From: Fictibacillus phosphorivorans
Lineage (GTDB): Bacteria; Bacillota; Bacilli; Bacillales; Fictibacillaceae
Direction of reading: 5' to 3'
Assembly (NCBI RefSeq): GCF_001619875.1
Contig: NZ_LRFC01000038.1
Coordinates: 682,001-746,000 of the forward strand
Length of the DNA: 64,000 nt
The notes under the pieces are model-generated. The model worked only from the letters and a program-made list of their open reading frames with translations. It was not told where the DNA came from and did not search any database. Within the stretch, counting starts at the first letter, position 1, and every line of letters starts with the position of its first letter. The translations under genes were made by a program, and so were the position numbers. This document shows, piece by piece, positions 26,256 to 34,249 of this stretch.

Positions 26256-27716
26256 ATGAACGTAAATAAAAAAATGTTGGCCCTGCTAATTGTTCTTTCC
26301 TTGCTTGTTGGTGCCGGTGGAATGTATGGTTCGATGGCACTGTTTGGGAACGATTCAAAGTATGTTCAAAACGGCGAAGTAAACGATCTGCCAAAAGCGA
26401 AAACAAAGCTTAACAGTGACGAAGAATTTGCCAAGCTCCAAAAAACGTATGAGATCATCTCTTCACGTTATGTAGAAGACGTTGATCGTGACAAGCTGCT
26501 AGAAGGTGCCATTCAAGGAATGGTCAAAACGTTAAAAGATCCATACTCGGTTTATATGGATGAAGAAACAGCTAGCCAGTTCTCACAATCGCTAGATTCT
26601 TCTTTTGAAGGAATCGGTGCAGAAGTCAGCATGGTGGACGGCAAAGTAACGATCGTTGCGCCGTTCAAAGATTCACCTGCAGAAAAAGCAGGGCTTAAGC
26701 CGAACGATCAAATTATCACGATTGACGGTAAAAGTGTGGAAGGCCTTGATCTTTATAAAGCCGTATTAAAGATTCGCGGTGAAAAAGGATCGATCGTCAC
26801 ACTCGGCGTGAAGCGCAGCGGTGTTAACGATGTGATGCCGATTAAAGTCACACGTGACGAGATTCCGATCGAAACCGTTTATTCTGATATTGAAGAAGTA
26901 AAAGGCAAAAAGATTGGTGTTCTTGAAATTACATCGTTCTCTGAGAAAACAGGTTCTGATTTTAAAAAGCAGTTAACAGAGCTTGAAAAGCAAAAGATCG
27001 ACGGACTCGTGATTGATGTGCGCGGAAATCCTGGCGGCTACTTAGAAGCTGTTGACAGCATCCTTCGCCAGATCATTCCAGAAAACAAACCTTTTGTTCA
27101 GATTGAAGACCGCAAAGGAAACAAAGAACGCTACGTTTCCACGCTAAAAGAAAAGAAAGACTATCCAATCGTTGGTCTGATCGACAAAGGAAGTGCATCC
27201 GCTTCCGAAATCCTTGCAGCTGCCTTACAAGAAGCAGGAAGCTACGATCTTGTTGGTGAAAAATCCTTCGGTAAAGGTACGGTTCAGCAATCGATTGATC
27301 TTGGTGATGGATCAAACATCAAGTTGACATTGTTCAAATGGTTAACGCCTGATGGAAACTGGATTCACAAAAAAGGTGTAAAACCGACCTACGAAGTGAA
27401 GCAGCCAGAATACTTCTACACGAACCCGATTGCGATTGAGAAAAAGTCACTTGAGTTCGATATGAACAACGAACAGGTGAAGAACGCTCAGATTATGCTA
27501 AACGGGCTCGGCTTCCAAACAGGAAGAGAAGACGGCTACTTTGACGAAAAGACACAGTCTGCTGTAACGGCATTCCAGCGTGCAAACAACTTGCCGGCAA
27601 CAGGTAAAGTAGATGCCAAAACAGCTGGCAAGATGGAATCGAAGGTTATAGATTCGATACGTGATGATAAGAATGATGTTCAGCGTAAAACAGCTATTGA
27701 ATTGCTTGTAAAATAA
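26256..27716 (+). CDS. ctpB: Carboxy-terminal processing protease CtpB (S41)
   Basis: 486 residues from ATG 26256, chosen because GAGGTG lies six bases upstream; a GTG at 26247 overlaps that site. An N-terminal membrane or signal segment (LALLIVLSLLVGAGG) is followed by a PDZ domain about 90-175 (SPAEKAGLKPNDQIITIDGK). The S41 core has the Ser in DKGSASASEILA and the Lys in SFGKGTVQ. A C-terminal peptidoglycan-binding repeat (LNGLGFQTGREDGYFDEKTQ) completes it. In B. subtilis CtpB is secreted into the intermembrane space of the spore and helps activate sigma-K by cutting SpoIVFA. The same ftsEX-ctpB-minJ order supports orthology. Confidence 0.93.
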   Translation: MNVNKKMLALLIVLSLLVGAGGMYGSMALFGNDSKYVQNGEVNDLPKAKTKLNSDEEFAKLQKTYEIISSRYVEDVDRDKLLEGAIQGMVKTLKDPYSVYMDEETASQFSQSLDSSFEGIGAEVSMVDGKVTIVAPFKDSPAEKAGLKPNDQIITIDGKSVEGLDLYKAVLKIRGEKGSIVTLGVKRSGVNDVMPIKVTRDEIPIETVYSDIEEVKGKKIGVLEITSFSEKTGSDFKKQLTELEKQKIDGLVIDVRGNPGGYLEAVDSILRQIIPENKPFVQIEDRKGNKERYVSTLKEKKDYPIVGLIDKGSASASEILAAALQEAGSYDLVGEKSFGKGTVQQSIDLGDGSNIKLTLFKWLTPDGNWIHKKGVKPTYEVKQPEYFYTNPIAIEKKSLEFDMNNEQVKNAQIMLNGLGFQTGREDGYFDEKTQSAVTAFQRANNLPATGKVDAKTAGKMESKVIDSIRDDKNDVQRKTAIELLVK

Positions 27717-27753
27717 GGGATTATGGCAGGAAAAAACAACTGAAACACGAATA

Positions 27754-27792
27754 CTATCCGTAGAGGAAATGTTTCTCTGCGGATATTTTTTT
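27754..27792 (+). terminator. Terminator after ctpB
   Basis: TATCCGTAGAG pairs with CTCTGCGGATA, followed by seven T. Confidence 0.85.
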
Positions 27793-27820
27793 GTAAGATT
27801 GTTTTGATAGAATGTGGGAG

Positions 27821-28014
27821 GTTGATTTCCGCTCCAGGCTGCTCGCTTTCCGCGGGGCAGGCGGTGATCCACATTTGGACGTTTCACTTTTAAGTGTCTC
27901 ACCTGCTCACCTGTCCCGCAGGACAAGGAAGGCTACGGCAGCGAAACATCGCACGAAGAAAATTCAAATTTTTAATTTTCGAGGAGTCTCGCATCTTACA
28001 CTCCAATCAACTTG
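27821..28014. repeat. Large Bacillaceae intergenic repeat, copy 2 (about 195 bp)
   Basis: Same family and orientation as 7048-7260. It starts GTTGATTTCCGCTCCAGG, contains CGCTTTCCGCGGGGCAGGC, and ends CTCCAATCAACTTG. The middle parts of the copies differ. Confidence 0.75.
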
Positions 28015-28171
28015 TCAATGGAGTCTTTACAAAAAAATAATTAAAAACCTTTGAAAGCAATCTAGAGTTCGTTTTCTTTTAGTTTTCACCATAAGCACTT
28101 CCAAATAAATAAAAAACGAACAAGTAATCAATTTGAGAAAATCCTTTGGAATCGTTAGAGGAGTAAAACAA

Positions 28172-28351
28172 ATGCAATCATTGAATGTTGGAGATCTTAT
28201 ATTTCAGCTGATTTCTTTTTTAGTACTTATAGCAATAATTACCGGAGTTGGCTTGTTGGTGAAACGAGCTGTGACTACGGATCGAAGACTGAAAAGAATC
28301 GAAGAAAAAGTGGATGAAATAAACGACGCGAAAAGGAGAGAACGCCCATGA
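28172..28351 (+). CDS. Small membrane protein, DUF4083 type
   Basis: 59 residues from ATG 28172 (MQSLNVGDLIFQLISFLVLI), with AGAGGAG upstream; an upstream TTG at 28133 has no such site. One membrane helix, then a charged helix ending KRIEEKVDEINDAKRRERP, fits the DUF4083 pattern known from Bacillus. The stop codon overlaps the minJ start by 4 bp, so the two are translationally coupled and probably work at the same place. Function unknown. Confidence 0.75.
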   Translation: MQSLNVGDLIFQLISFLVLIAIITGVGLLVKRAVTTDRRLKRIEEKVDEINDAKRRERP

Positions 28352-29547
28352 CAGACACCTTTGTGAATGAATTGCTGCAAGGCATGGGGCTGCTTTTTTT
28401 ACACCCGCTTTTTTATGGTTTTATACTAGTGGCTTTTTTAATCGGGTTAAAACGTGTAAAACGAGAGCGAAAAGAATTTAAAGTCAGGGTGCACCCGGTA
28501 ATTGATAATCTTATTTTTTCTTTATTACCAGGCATACTGATCGGCCTCATTGGCTCAGTTATTTTTGTTGCGGCAGGTATAACATTGCCAATCGGTATGA
28601 TCGCTTTAATCGGACTTATGTATCTTTTGCTAGGGTTAACGTTTAAGACGCGCTTTGTAAACCCAGCGTATGCCGTGAGCTTAGCGGCAGTTGTCGGTCT
28701 TATTCTACCAACCTTTGAATCAGGTATCTCCTTTTTAGACGGATGGATTTTGGATATCCAAGAAACACGGCTTGATTCACTAGCTGCCATCATCGGTGTG
28801 CTATTGATTCAAGAAGGAATTCTAGTGCTGTGGAAAGGTGCAGATCGCACATCGCCACGCCTGTTTAAAGGGAAAAGAGGACATTATATCGGAGCTCATG
28901 AGGCAACTAGATTTTGGATTGTTCCACAGTTCCTCGTTCTGCCCGTTGGTTCGATTCCAGTATTAGACTGGTGGCCATTGTTTCCGATGGGAGCGGTCGG
29001 TTTCTCCTTCATTCTCGTTCCATTTGCAATTGGATACCGTCAGCTTGTTACCCATACACTCCCTGCAGAAGCGATTAAACACTTAGGAAGACAGGTTGTG
29101 TTGTTGGGAATAATCGTAACGGGAATAGCAGCAGTTGGGCATTTTTATGAGTTGCCGCTTCTCGTTGCCATTGCGATTGCCGCAGGTCTTGCGGGCCGTG
29201 AACTGATTACACTTGTAACCAGTCAGCGTGATGACACACGACCTTCATTTTTTGTACCCCGTGACAAAGGGGTAATGATTCTTTCAGTTGTTCCAGGGAC
29301 ACCAGCTGCAAAAATGGGGTTAAAAGTTGGCGAAGTAATTGTAAAAGTAAACGGTGTCACCCTTTCGCACGATTCAAGTCTATATCGAGCACTCCAAATA
29401 AATGCGGCGTATTGTAAGCTAGAAGTGCTAGACCTGAACGGCGAAATTCGTTTTGTTCAAGGATCGCTTTACCAAAACGAGCACCATCAGCTTGGTGTAC
29501 TTCTCGTTCATGATGTTGTGGACAGGAACGTGGCGGTAGGAGACTGA
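28348..29547 (+). CDS. minJ: Division-site membrane protein MinJ (PDZ domain)
   Basis: 399 residues. About seven or eight membrane helices fill residues 15-290, followed by a C-terminal PDZ domain (GVMILSVVPGTPAAKMGLKV). Same size, layout and neighbourhood (after ctpB) as B. subtilis MinJ, which links DivIVA to MinD and places the division inhibitor at poles and septa. ATG 28348 overlaps the preceding stop codon (ATGA). This is the last core gene before the accessory island. Confidence 0.88.
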   Translation: MTDTFVNELLQGMGLLFLHPLFYGFILVAFLIGLKRVKRERKEFKVRVHPVIDNLIFSLLPGILIGLIGSVIFVAAGITLPIGMIALIGLMYLLLGLTFKTRFVNPAYAVSLAAVVGLILPTFESGISFLDGWILDIQETRLDSLAAIIGVLLIQEGILVLWKGADRTSPRLFKGKRGHYIGAHEATRFWIVPQFLVLPVGSIPVLDWWPLFPMGAVGFSFILVPFAIGYRQLVTHTLPAEAIKHLGRQVVLLGIIVTGIAAVGHFYELPLLVAIAIAAGLAGRELITLVTSQRDDTRPSFFVPRDKGVMILSVVPGTPAAKMGLKVGEVIVKVNGVTLSHDSSLYRALQINAAYCKLEVLDLNGEIRFVQGSLYQNEHHQLGVLLVHDVVDRNVAVGD

Positions 29548-29560
29548 TGTGATTTTTCAT

Positions 29561-29620
29561 AATTAACCGGAATCTGGTCAAAATTCACCGGAATGATTTT
29601 TCATAATTTATCGGAATCGC
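29561..29620. repeat. About 22-bp tandem repeat after minJ
   Basis: Three imperfect units contain TTAACCGGAAT, TTCACCGGAAT and TTATCGGAAT, spaced 20-23 bp. A GATTTTTCATAATT block occurs twice, 44 bp apart. Similar in scale to the tatA-tatC array. The rest of 29621-29923 holds a terminator, a left fragment of the island repeat, and a promoter. Confidence 0.6.
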
Positions 29621-29635
29621 ATAACTTTTTATAAA

Positions 29636-29667
29636 AAAAGGCTCATTTAACGTGAGTCTTTTTTTAT
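29636..29667 (+). terminator. Terminator after minJ
   Basis: AAAGGCTCA pairs with TGAGTCTTT and is followed by a T run. Confidence 0.8.
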
Positions 29668-29673
29668 TTCTTT

Positions 29674-29690
29674 TATTCAACAAACGGGCC
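29674..29690 (+). repeat. Island repeat, left-arm fragment (first occurrence)
   Basis: ATTCAACAAACGGGC is the left end of the island palindrome; the hairpin half is missing. It marks the approximate left edge of the repeat-bearing island. Confidence 0.5.
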
Positions 29691-29847
29691 AGATTGTGGA
29701 ATAAAAGGGAAAATTAAAATCGTTACAACTTCTTGCTTCATCCGTTAAATTCATTTCATTGCTCCTTTATCATTTTCAGACCAAAAATACTCCATATAAA
29801 AAAAGAGAGGGAGGGTATTCATATTATTCGAATATATTATTTTAATA

Positions 29848-29877
29848 TTTACATTATTTAGAATATTATGTTATAAT
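29848..29877 (+). promoter_or_regulatory. Promoter of the 282-residue secreted protein
   Basis: TTTACA (29848) and TATAAT (29872) lie 18 bp apart within very AT-rich DNA, about 47 bp before the start codon. Confidence 0.55.
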
Positions 29878-29923
29878 TTAACAAATATGCGCATATTTTA
29901 ATAAAATTAAAGGGGATTTTAAT

Positions 29924-30772
29924 TTGAATCTATTTAAAATAATAAAAATAGTGATGTCCTTTACTTTGTTGTTTAGTGTTTTTAGTAGCGTATATAATCA
30001 AGCCTCCGCTGAGGAAAATACTATACCTCCGGAGAATGTAATTTTTAATGACGATGGGACTGTTATTTACATTAAAGAAAATACTGAACAGGAACGTGTA
30101 ACTGAGAGTACTATAAATGGGATAAAAACAGTAGCTACCTTTAATAAAATTGAGAACACTATTATCCTTCAGACAGATAATGAGGAGCCAATTTTTATTG
30201 ATCTCAACACAAATCTATTACCTGAAAATGAACCTAGTTCTGACGGAATGCAAGAAAATCCAGTCACTTCAGATGAAGAAACAGAAGTGCCACCTACTGA
30301 TGATTCAGAAATTCAATTTCCGAAACCAACCAAACCAACTTTTCCTCCACCAACTTATGTAACTGGGCCACAAGAATTATCCGGAGTTGATGTCTATGAA
30401 GCTACTTTTGGAAACTTTGAATACTACATTAATCTAGACAAAAGCCCTGATCTATGGGAAATAAGAAGACCTAATGGAATGTGGAATTACTACTATAAAC
30501 AAGTCGGTTATTCAGGCACAACTAGAAAAGCAAATCTCAATAATTTTAGAAATAAAGTTGAGTATATAGATAATCAAGAAAAATACATTATTGCATATGG
30601 TGGCATGGCCGTTTTAAATACAATACTTACTGTTGCAATAGCAAGTTTAAGCAATCCAGCAGGTTTTGCTACAGCCGCTAGTGCAGCTGGTTTAACAGGT
30701 GCTATGCTAAAAGCAGGAGATAATCTTTGCGATGCAGAAAGTGATGCATTTTATTATTATAAGTCCATTTAA
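29924..30772 (+). CDS. Secreted protein with hydrophobic C-terminal hairpin; possible large bacteriocin
   Basis: 282 residues, family not recognised. Signal peptide about 1-29 (IVMSFTLLFSVFSSVYNQASA, cut before EEN). An acidic region and a Pro-rich linker (PKPTKPTFPPPTY) follow at about 125-145. The C-terminal 60 residues contain two Gly/Ala-rich hydrophobic stretches (YGGMAVLNTILTVAIASLS and AGFATAASAAGLTGAMLKAG). Such a tail is seen in membrane-active bacteriocins such as SdpC-like or geobacillin-26-like proteins, but homology is not established. The TTG start follows AAAGGGG. A 53-residue membrane protein follows 22 bp downstream and could be its immunity protein (inference). Confidence 0.7.
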   Translation: MNLFKIIKIVMSFTLLFSVFSSVYNQASAEENTIPPENVIFNDDGTVIYIKENTEQERVTESTINGIKTVATFNKIENTIILQTDNEEPIFIDLNTNLLPENEPSSDGMQENPVTSDEETEVPPTDDSEIQFPKPTKPTFPPPTYVTGPQELSGVDVYEATFGNFEYYINLDKSPDLWEIRRPNGMWNYYYKQVGYSGTTRKANLNNFRNKVEYIDNQEKYIIAYGGMAVLNTILTVAIASLSNPAGFATAASAAGLTGAMLKAGDNLCDAESDAFYYYKSI

Positions 30773-30794
30773 TCTTTAAGGAGGAATTACCAGT

Positions 30795-30956
30795 ATGCTT
30801 CTAAGTATCTTTCAATTTATTGTTTTAGTTATATTAATCATAGGTGGCTTTTACATTTATAAAACTGTTAATACAAATTATAGATATTTAGGAGTATTTC
30901 TTTTATTTACTGGTGTTGTAGGTACGGTAATTAACACCATATTAGTTATGGATTAA
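30795..30956 (+). CDS. Small two-helix membrane protein (53 aa)
   Basis: MLLSIFQFIVLVILIIGGFY starts the product, and a second helix LLFTGVVGTVINTILVMD ends it. Both span the membrane, with a short tyrosine-rich loop between. AAGGAGG lies 11 bases before the ATG. It is 22 bp after the secreted protein gene on the same strand, so the pair is likely one transcript. Size and topology suit an immunity protein, which is inference only. Confidence 0.65.
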   Translation: MLLSIFQFIVLVILIIGGFYIYKTVNTNYRYLGVFLLFTGVVGTVINTILVMD

Positions 30957-31018
30957 TGAATACTATTTATTGAAATTTAATCAATAAAAGTTCCTTAAGA
31001 AAATTAAAGGGGACCGTT

Positions 31019-31087
31019 TTGAGGTGCAAAACAAAAAACATTTTAAACGACATTCAATTTTGCATTGAAAATGGCATAATAAAGTAA
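31019..31087 (+). CDS. Possible 22-residue peptide
   Basis: TTG at 31019 preceded by AAAGGGG opens MRCKTKNILNDIQFCIENGI plus IK and a stop, directly before a terminator. It could be a peptide gene or the leftover start of a longer gene. Low certainty. Confidence 0.3.
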   Translation: MRCKTKNILNDIQFCIENGIIK

Positions 31088-31118
31088 AAACCTCGTTTAT
31101 AAATGACGAGGTTTTTTT
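31088..31118 (+). terminator. Terminator
   Basis: AACCTCGT pairs with ACGAGGTT, followed by seven T. Closes the secreted protein/53-residue unit. Confidence 0.8.
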
Positions 31119-31242
31119 GATGTAATCTTACTTGTAAATCTTACTTGCTCTAAAGGATTGAATGGTATCTCTCTAGAATACAATTTAAGGTTAAATAATA
31201 TGTATTCAACAAACGTAGCAGGATTTGAAGGGTGGGGGGATT

Positions 31243-31749
31243 TTGGGTTCAAGAATAATGCACTCGATTATTGGTAATATAATTGCAGACGCGTTATCGA
31301 TAGATAATAAAACATCATTTTTGCTTGGAAGTGTTGCTCCAGACGCTGTTTTTTCACACGAAGAAAAAAACTTATCACATTTTTTTGTAGGAGAAGTACA
31401 AGATTATTCAAGAAGTGTTGACTATAAAGGATTTTTACATAAATATAGTTCGCAAGTAGAAAGTAATAATTATTATATATTGGGGTATTGTGCACATTTA
31501 ATTGCTGATGATATATGGCTAAGAGGTTTTAATCTTTCTTGGTTAAGGAACAGAATGGATGCTGATAAAGGATTATACAAATTATATCATAATGATTTCC
31601 GATTACTAAATGGAAAATTATTAGAACACTATGGTTTTACAAACGAATTGAGAAAAACGTTTAGTCATTTTCCTGCAATTTTAGACTTGGCAGAGGTTAA
31701 GTCCAAAGACGTTGAAAAATTTATTCCTTCTTGGAAGAAAGAATTTTGA
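31243..31749 (+). CDS. Zinc-dependent phospholipase C-like protein, probably C-terminally truncated
   Basis: 168 residues from TTG 31243, preceded by GGGGGG. The start MGSRIMHSIIGNIIADALSI and the motifs LLGSVAPDAVFSHEEKNLSH, FLHKY and YILGYCAHLIADDIW fit the zinc-dependent phospholipase C / S1-P1-like His-Asp ligand pattern. The frame ends within DNA that belongs to a DHFR gene in another frame (31733 onward), so the true C-terminus was probably lost when the two were joined. Confidence 0.6.
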   Translation: MGSRIMHSIIGNIIADALSIDNKTSFLLGSVAPDAVFSHEEKNLSHFFVGEVQDYSRSVDYKGFLHKYSSQVESNNYYILGYCAHLIADDIWLRGFNLSWLRNRMDADKGLYKLYHNDFRLLNGKLLEHYGFTNELRKTFSHFPAILDLAEVKSKDVEKFIPSWKKEF

Positions 31750-32092
31750 ATCCATTGGAAAAGCTTTGTGCAAAAGAAGAAATATAGTTTTGACCAGAGA
31801 TAATGAGCTAACGTATGAAGGATGTGAAATGGCTCATTCCGTTCAAGAGGTCTTAGATTTATGTAAAGAGGAAGAGGAAATCTTTATATTTGGTGGAGAA
31901 GAAATCTATAAATTATTCTTGCCAAAAGTAGAAAAAATGTATATCACAAAAATTCATGAAGAATTTGATGGGGACATATTCTTTCCAGAAGTTAATTTTA
32001 ATGAATGGAATGAGGTGTCAGTAAAAAGAGGTATAACAGACGATAAAAACCCATATCAGTATGATTTTTTTATTTATGAAAGAAACAATTGA
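31712..32092 (+). pseudogene. Dihydrofolate reductase, 5'-truncated
   Basis: The frame reads GRKNFESIGKALCKRRNIVL, then EIFIFGGEEIYKLFLPKVEK and MYITKIHEEFDGDIFFPEVN, clearly DHFR. Homology starts at the GRKxFESIG motif (31733). The first about 45 residues, with the folate-binding WxLP and Asp/Glu region, are absent and replaced by the phospholipase-like gene in another frame. A TTG at 31712 could start a protein, but it could not be an active DHFR. Confidence 0.75.
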
Positions 32093-32150
32093 TTACTCAA
32101 CAATCGGGTGCATTTCTTCAAGAAGGAGATGTGCTCTTTCTTATTGAAGT
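32092..32150 (+). repeat. Island repeat, full copy
   Basis: CAACAATCGGGTGCATTTC is the left arm; GAAGGAGATGTGCTC and TTATTGAA form the right. The inner stem of about 12 bp pairs with G-U bases, then a T-rich run. It overlaps the open 5' extension of the next ORF, which is therefore not its coding start. Confidence 0.85.
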
Positions 32151-32205
32151 AAAGGTAGAAAGTAATATTTATTTTTTTTCATGTAGTATTAAGGACGTGA
32201 TTAAG

Positions 32206-32553
32206 ATGGATAAGAGGTTATCTGAGATCTATTTCAGATGGGAAGATAAAATAGATAAGGACGAGTGGTATTTCAGTAACTCGTTTGAATCAATTACAAA
32301 AGATATGTCTGCAGAAGAAGCATTTAATTACATTCCAAATGTCGTTGATATGTTGTTGAAATTAGATGATGATTATTTAATATGGGAAACGCTATATTTC
32401 TTAATCAGTCTTTATAATATCGCAGAAACAACACAAATCCACCTATCTCTCGAAGATAAATGGAATGAGTTAGAAGAACACATAAGAAATTATGATGATT
32501 CATTTGGAACTCCTTATAATGAACTGAAGAGATATCTTAGAATAAAGGATTAA
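32206..32553 (+). CDS. Hypothetical acidic cytoplasmic protein (115 aa)
   Basis: Starts at ATG 32206 (MDKRLSEIYFRWEDKIDKDE) with AAGGACG upstream. The longer open frame from 32089 only translates the island repeat. Helical, Trp- and Asp/Glu-rich, no signal or membrane segment. Composition resembles small immunity proteins of contact-dependent toxins, but no family is recognised. Confidence 0.6.
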   Translation: MDKRLSEIYFRWEDKIDKDEWYFSNSFESITKDMSAEEAFNYIPNVVDMLLKLDDDYLIWETLYFLISLYNIAETTQIHLSLEDKWNELEEHIRNYDDSFGTPYNELKRYLRIKD

Positions 32554-32560
32554 GTAAAAA

Positions 32561-32597
32561 GATTGTTCAACAAACGGGTGAATTTCTTTAAAAAAAC
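32561..32597 (+). repeat. Island repeat, left half
   Basis: GTTCAACAAACGGGTGAATTT followed by CTTTAAAAAAAC; the right arm has been lost. Confidence 0.6.
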
Positions 32598-32619
32598 TAA
32601 CTTAAGATTAAAACGGTTT

Positions 32620-32886
32620 TTACTCAACATATCCAAAACCTAAAGCAAGCGCCATTAACCCTAGGATAAAAATAAATCCTCCAGTTAAAAGACAAAATGT
32701 AATTCCTGAAGAGAGGGGATCAAACATTAATAACTCTCTTGCAATTCTATTAAATGCCTCTGACTTATCAGAAAATGACTTTTCCTGTTTAATTTCTTTA
32801 AAAACTAGATAAATGCCAGTTGAAAGTAGAACTAGACCAACAAGTAACGTTAAAAAACAAACAAATATAAAAATCTTTATGCCCAC
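32620..32886 (-). CDS. Small two-helix membrane protein (88 aa)
   Basis: Two membrane helices (FVCFLTLLVGLVLLSTGIYL and GITFCLLTGGFIFILGLMAL) flank a charged middle. The assigned GTG at 32886 overlaps the best ribosome binding site (AAAGGTGG); an ATT four codons later has better spacing, so the start is uncertain. It is opposite in strand to its neighbours and bracketed by two island repeats in the + orientation. Function unknown. Confidence 0.55.
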   Translation of the reverse strand: MGIKIFIFVCFLTLLVGLVLLSTGIYLVFKEIKQEKSFSDKSEAFNRIARELLMFDPLSSGITFCLLTGGFIFILGLMALALGFGYVE

Positions 32887-32938
32887 CTTTACTATTAATA
32901 GTTCTATCTTAAACTAGATTTGATTCTATTACCTATGA

Positions 32939-32990
32939 ATGTTCTACAATCGGGTGCGTTCATACAAGAGGATGGCTGTCATTTAGATAA
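32939..32990 (+). repeat. Island repeat, diverged copy
   Basis: TTCTACAATCGGGTGCGTTC, then AAGAGGATGGCTGTCATTT; arms recognisable but the right side has drifted. Confidence 0.65.
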
Positions 32991-33030
32991 GAAATATCTT
33001 AGATATCGATATAATACAAGGAGATAAGTA

Positions 33031-33546
33031 ATGAAAGCAGCAATTAAAGCTGAATTAGATAAATTAAATGGTTTGAAATTACAATATGCAGGAAGATCAT
33101 CGGACCTTTTGTGGTTAGGGTTTGGAGAAATCGTTCAAATTTCTAGGAGAGGCAGAACCGAAGAAACAGCAGAATACGCATTACATATACAATGTTCGTG
33201 GAAAATTACGTTAAACAACAAAATTGTGGTAGCTTCTCGTGATATTTATGCTCCGAGCTCTGAATGGAATAACCTAAATGATGATTTCGATTGGGATATT
33301 CAAGGAACCAATAAATTTGATGAGCGTATTAAATCTATTAATAAGTTCAGTGGACAATTAATGGTAGATCGAATAGAAGCTGATGATATCGGAGGAATTG
33401 AAGTCTTTTTATCTGGTGATTATAAATTAGAAGTATTTCCGGATAGCTCAGGAGACACTGTTGATTGTGAGCACTGGAGGTTCTTCAATAGAAAAGAAAA
33501 TAGTCCACATTTTGTTGTTTCTGGAGAGGGTATTGAAAGAGTTTAA
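33031..33546 (+). CDS. Hypothetical protein (171 aa)
   Basis: Not recognised. Beta-rich cytoplasmic protein starting MKAAIKAELDKLNGLKLQYA with SSDLLWLGFGEIVQISRRGR and CEHWRFFNRKENSPHFVVSG near the end. AAGGAGAT precedes the ATG. The family appears typical of cargo genes in Bacillus accessory regions; an immunity role is conceivable only from context. Followed by 33584 with a 37-bp gap. Confidence 0.7.
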   Translation: MKAAIKAELDKLNGLKLQYAGRSSDLLWLGFGEIVQISRRGRTEETAEYALHIQCSWKITLNNKIVVASRDIYAPSSEWNNLNDDFDWDIQGTNKFDERIKSINKFSGQLMVDRIEADDIGGIEVFLSGDYKLEVFPDSSGDTVDCEHWRFFNRKENSPHFVVSGEGIERV

Positions 33547-33583
33547 TCTCCACAAGACCAGCTAATACAGAGGAGGTTTGCTT

Positions 33584-34054
33584 ATGTTAATAAGTTATAA
33601 TTTATTGAGTTCTGATTATAAAGATTATTTGAGAGACAAAGATTATGGCTTATTTTTTTATACTGAAATTGAGTTGAAAATCTCTGAACAATTAACCTTA
33701 AAATCAGAGATGCATAAAGCTTTTTTAGATAGATTTTTTAGGGAGCTGGAATATTTATTTAAAGGAAAAAAGAAAAAGAAAGATGATAGTGAACTCTCCG
33801 GGATAGGTTGGACAATTATATATATAATGAAAATGGAAGGTAAGAAAATTTATATAAAAGAATATGATGAATATGACCGCAAAACAAAAAGCGTTAGTTA
33901 TTTAGATAAATATGATTTTATAGATGGTTTAAAAACGTTTATGGGTAAATACAAAAAAGAAATAGTTTCAATTCAACCAGAAATAGTCAATTCGTCAGAA
34001 TATAAAGAATTAGAAGAGCAATTTCAGAAAACATTAAAAGCTGCATCTTTATAA
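33584..34054 (+). CDS. Hypothetical protein (156 aa)
   Basis: Start ATG 33584, with AGGAGG seven bases upstream; the TTG at 33578 is too close to it. Mixed helix/strand protein with a lysine cluster (FKGKKKKKDDSEL near residue 65). No membrane segment or known motif. Probably co-transcribed with the 171-residue gene upstream and closed by an island repeat. Confidence 0.65.
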   Translation: MLISYNLLSSDYKDYLRDKDYGLFFYTEIELKISEQLTLKSEMHKAFLDRFFRELEYLFKGKKKKKDDSELSGIGWTIIYIMKMEGKKIYIKEYDEYDRKTKSVSYLDKYDFIDGLKTFMGKYKKEIVSIQPEIVNSSEYKELEEQFQKTLKAASL

Positions 34055-34092
34055 TTATTAGACATTTTCTACTGATCTTCAATCCTACTTAA

Positions 34093-34146
34093 ATATTCCG
34101 CAATCGGGTGCATTTCTGTAATAAGAAATGTGCCCTTTCTTTATGA
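34093..34146 (+). repeat. Island repeat, full copy
   Basis: CGCAATCGGGTGCATTTCTG, then AAGAAATGTGCCC and TTTCTTTATGAA. Directly followed by GGGCCAGATGGTTGAAA, a related variant arm also present after the left fragment at 29674. Confidence 0.8.
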
Positions 34147-34249
34147 ATGGGCCAGATGGTTGAAAACGTAAACTGGATATATCGGTAAGACTAAGTCTTC
34201 ACCTTGAAGATAACAGGAGATTGCAAAGGAGCCATTCGGTATTAAAGCT

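Noticed and set aside
32089-32205. N-terminal extension of the 115-residue protein
   Set aside because: It is the translation of an island repeat; the internal ATG at 32206 has its own ribosome binding site.
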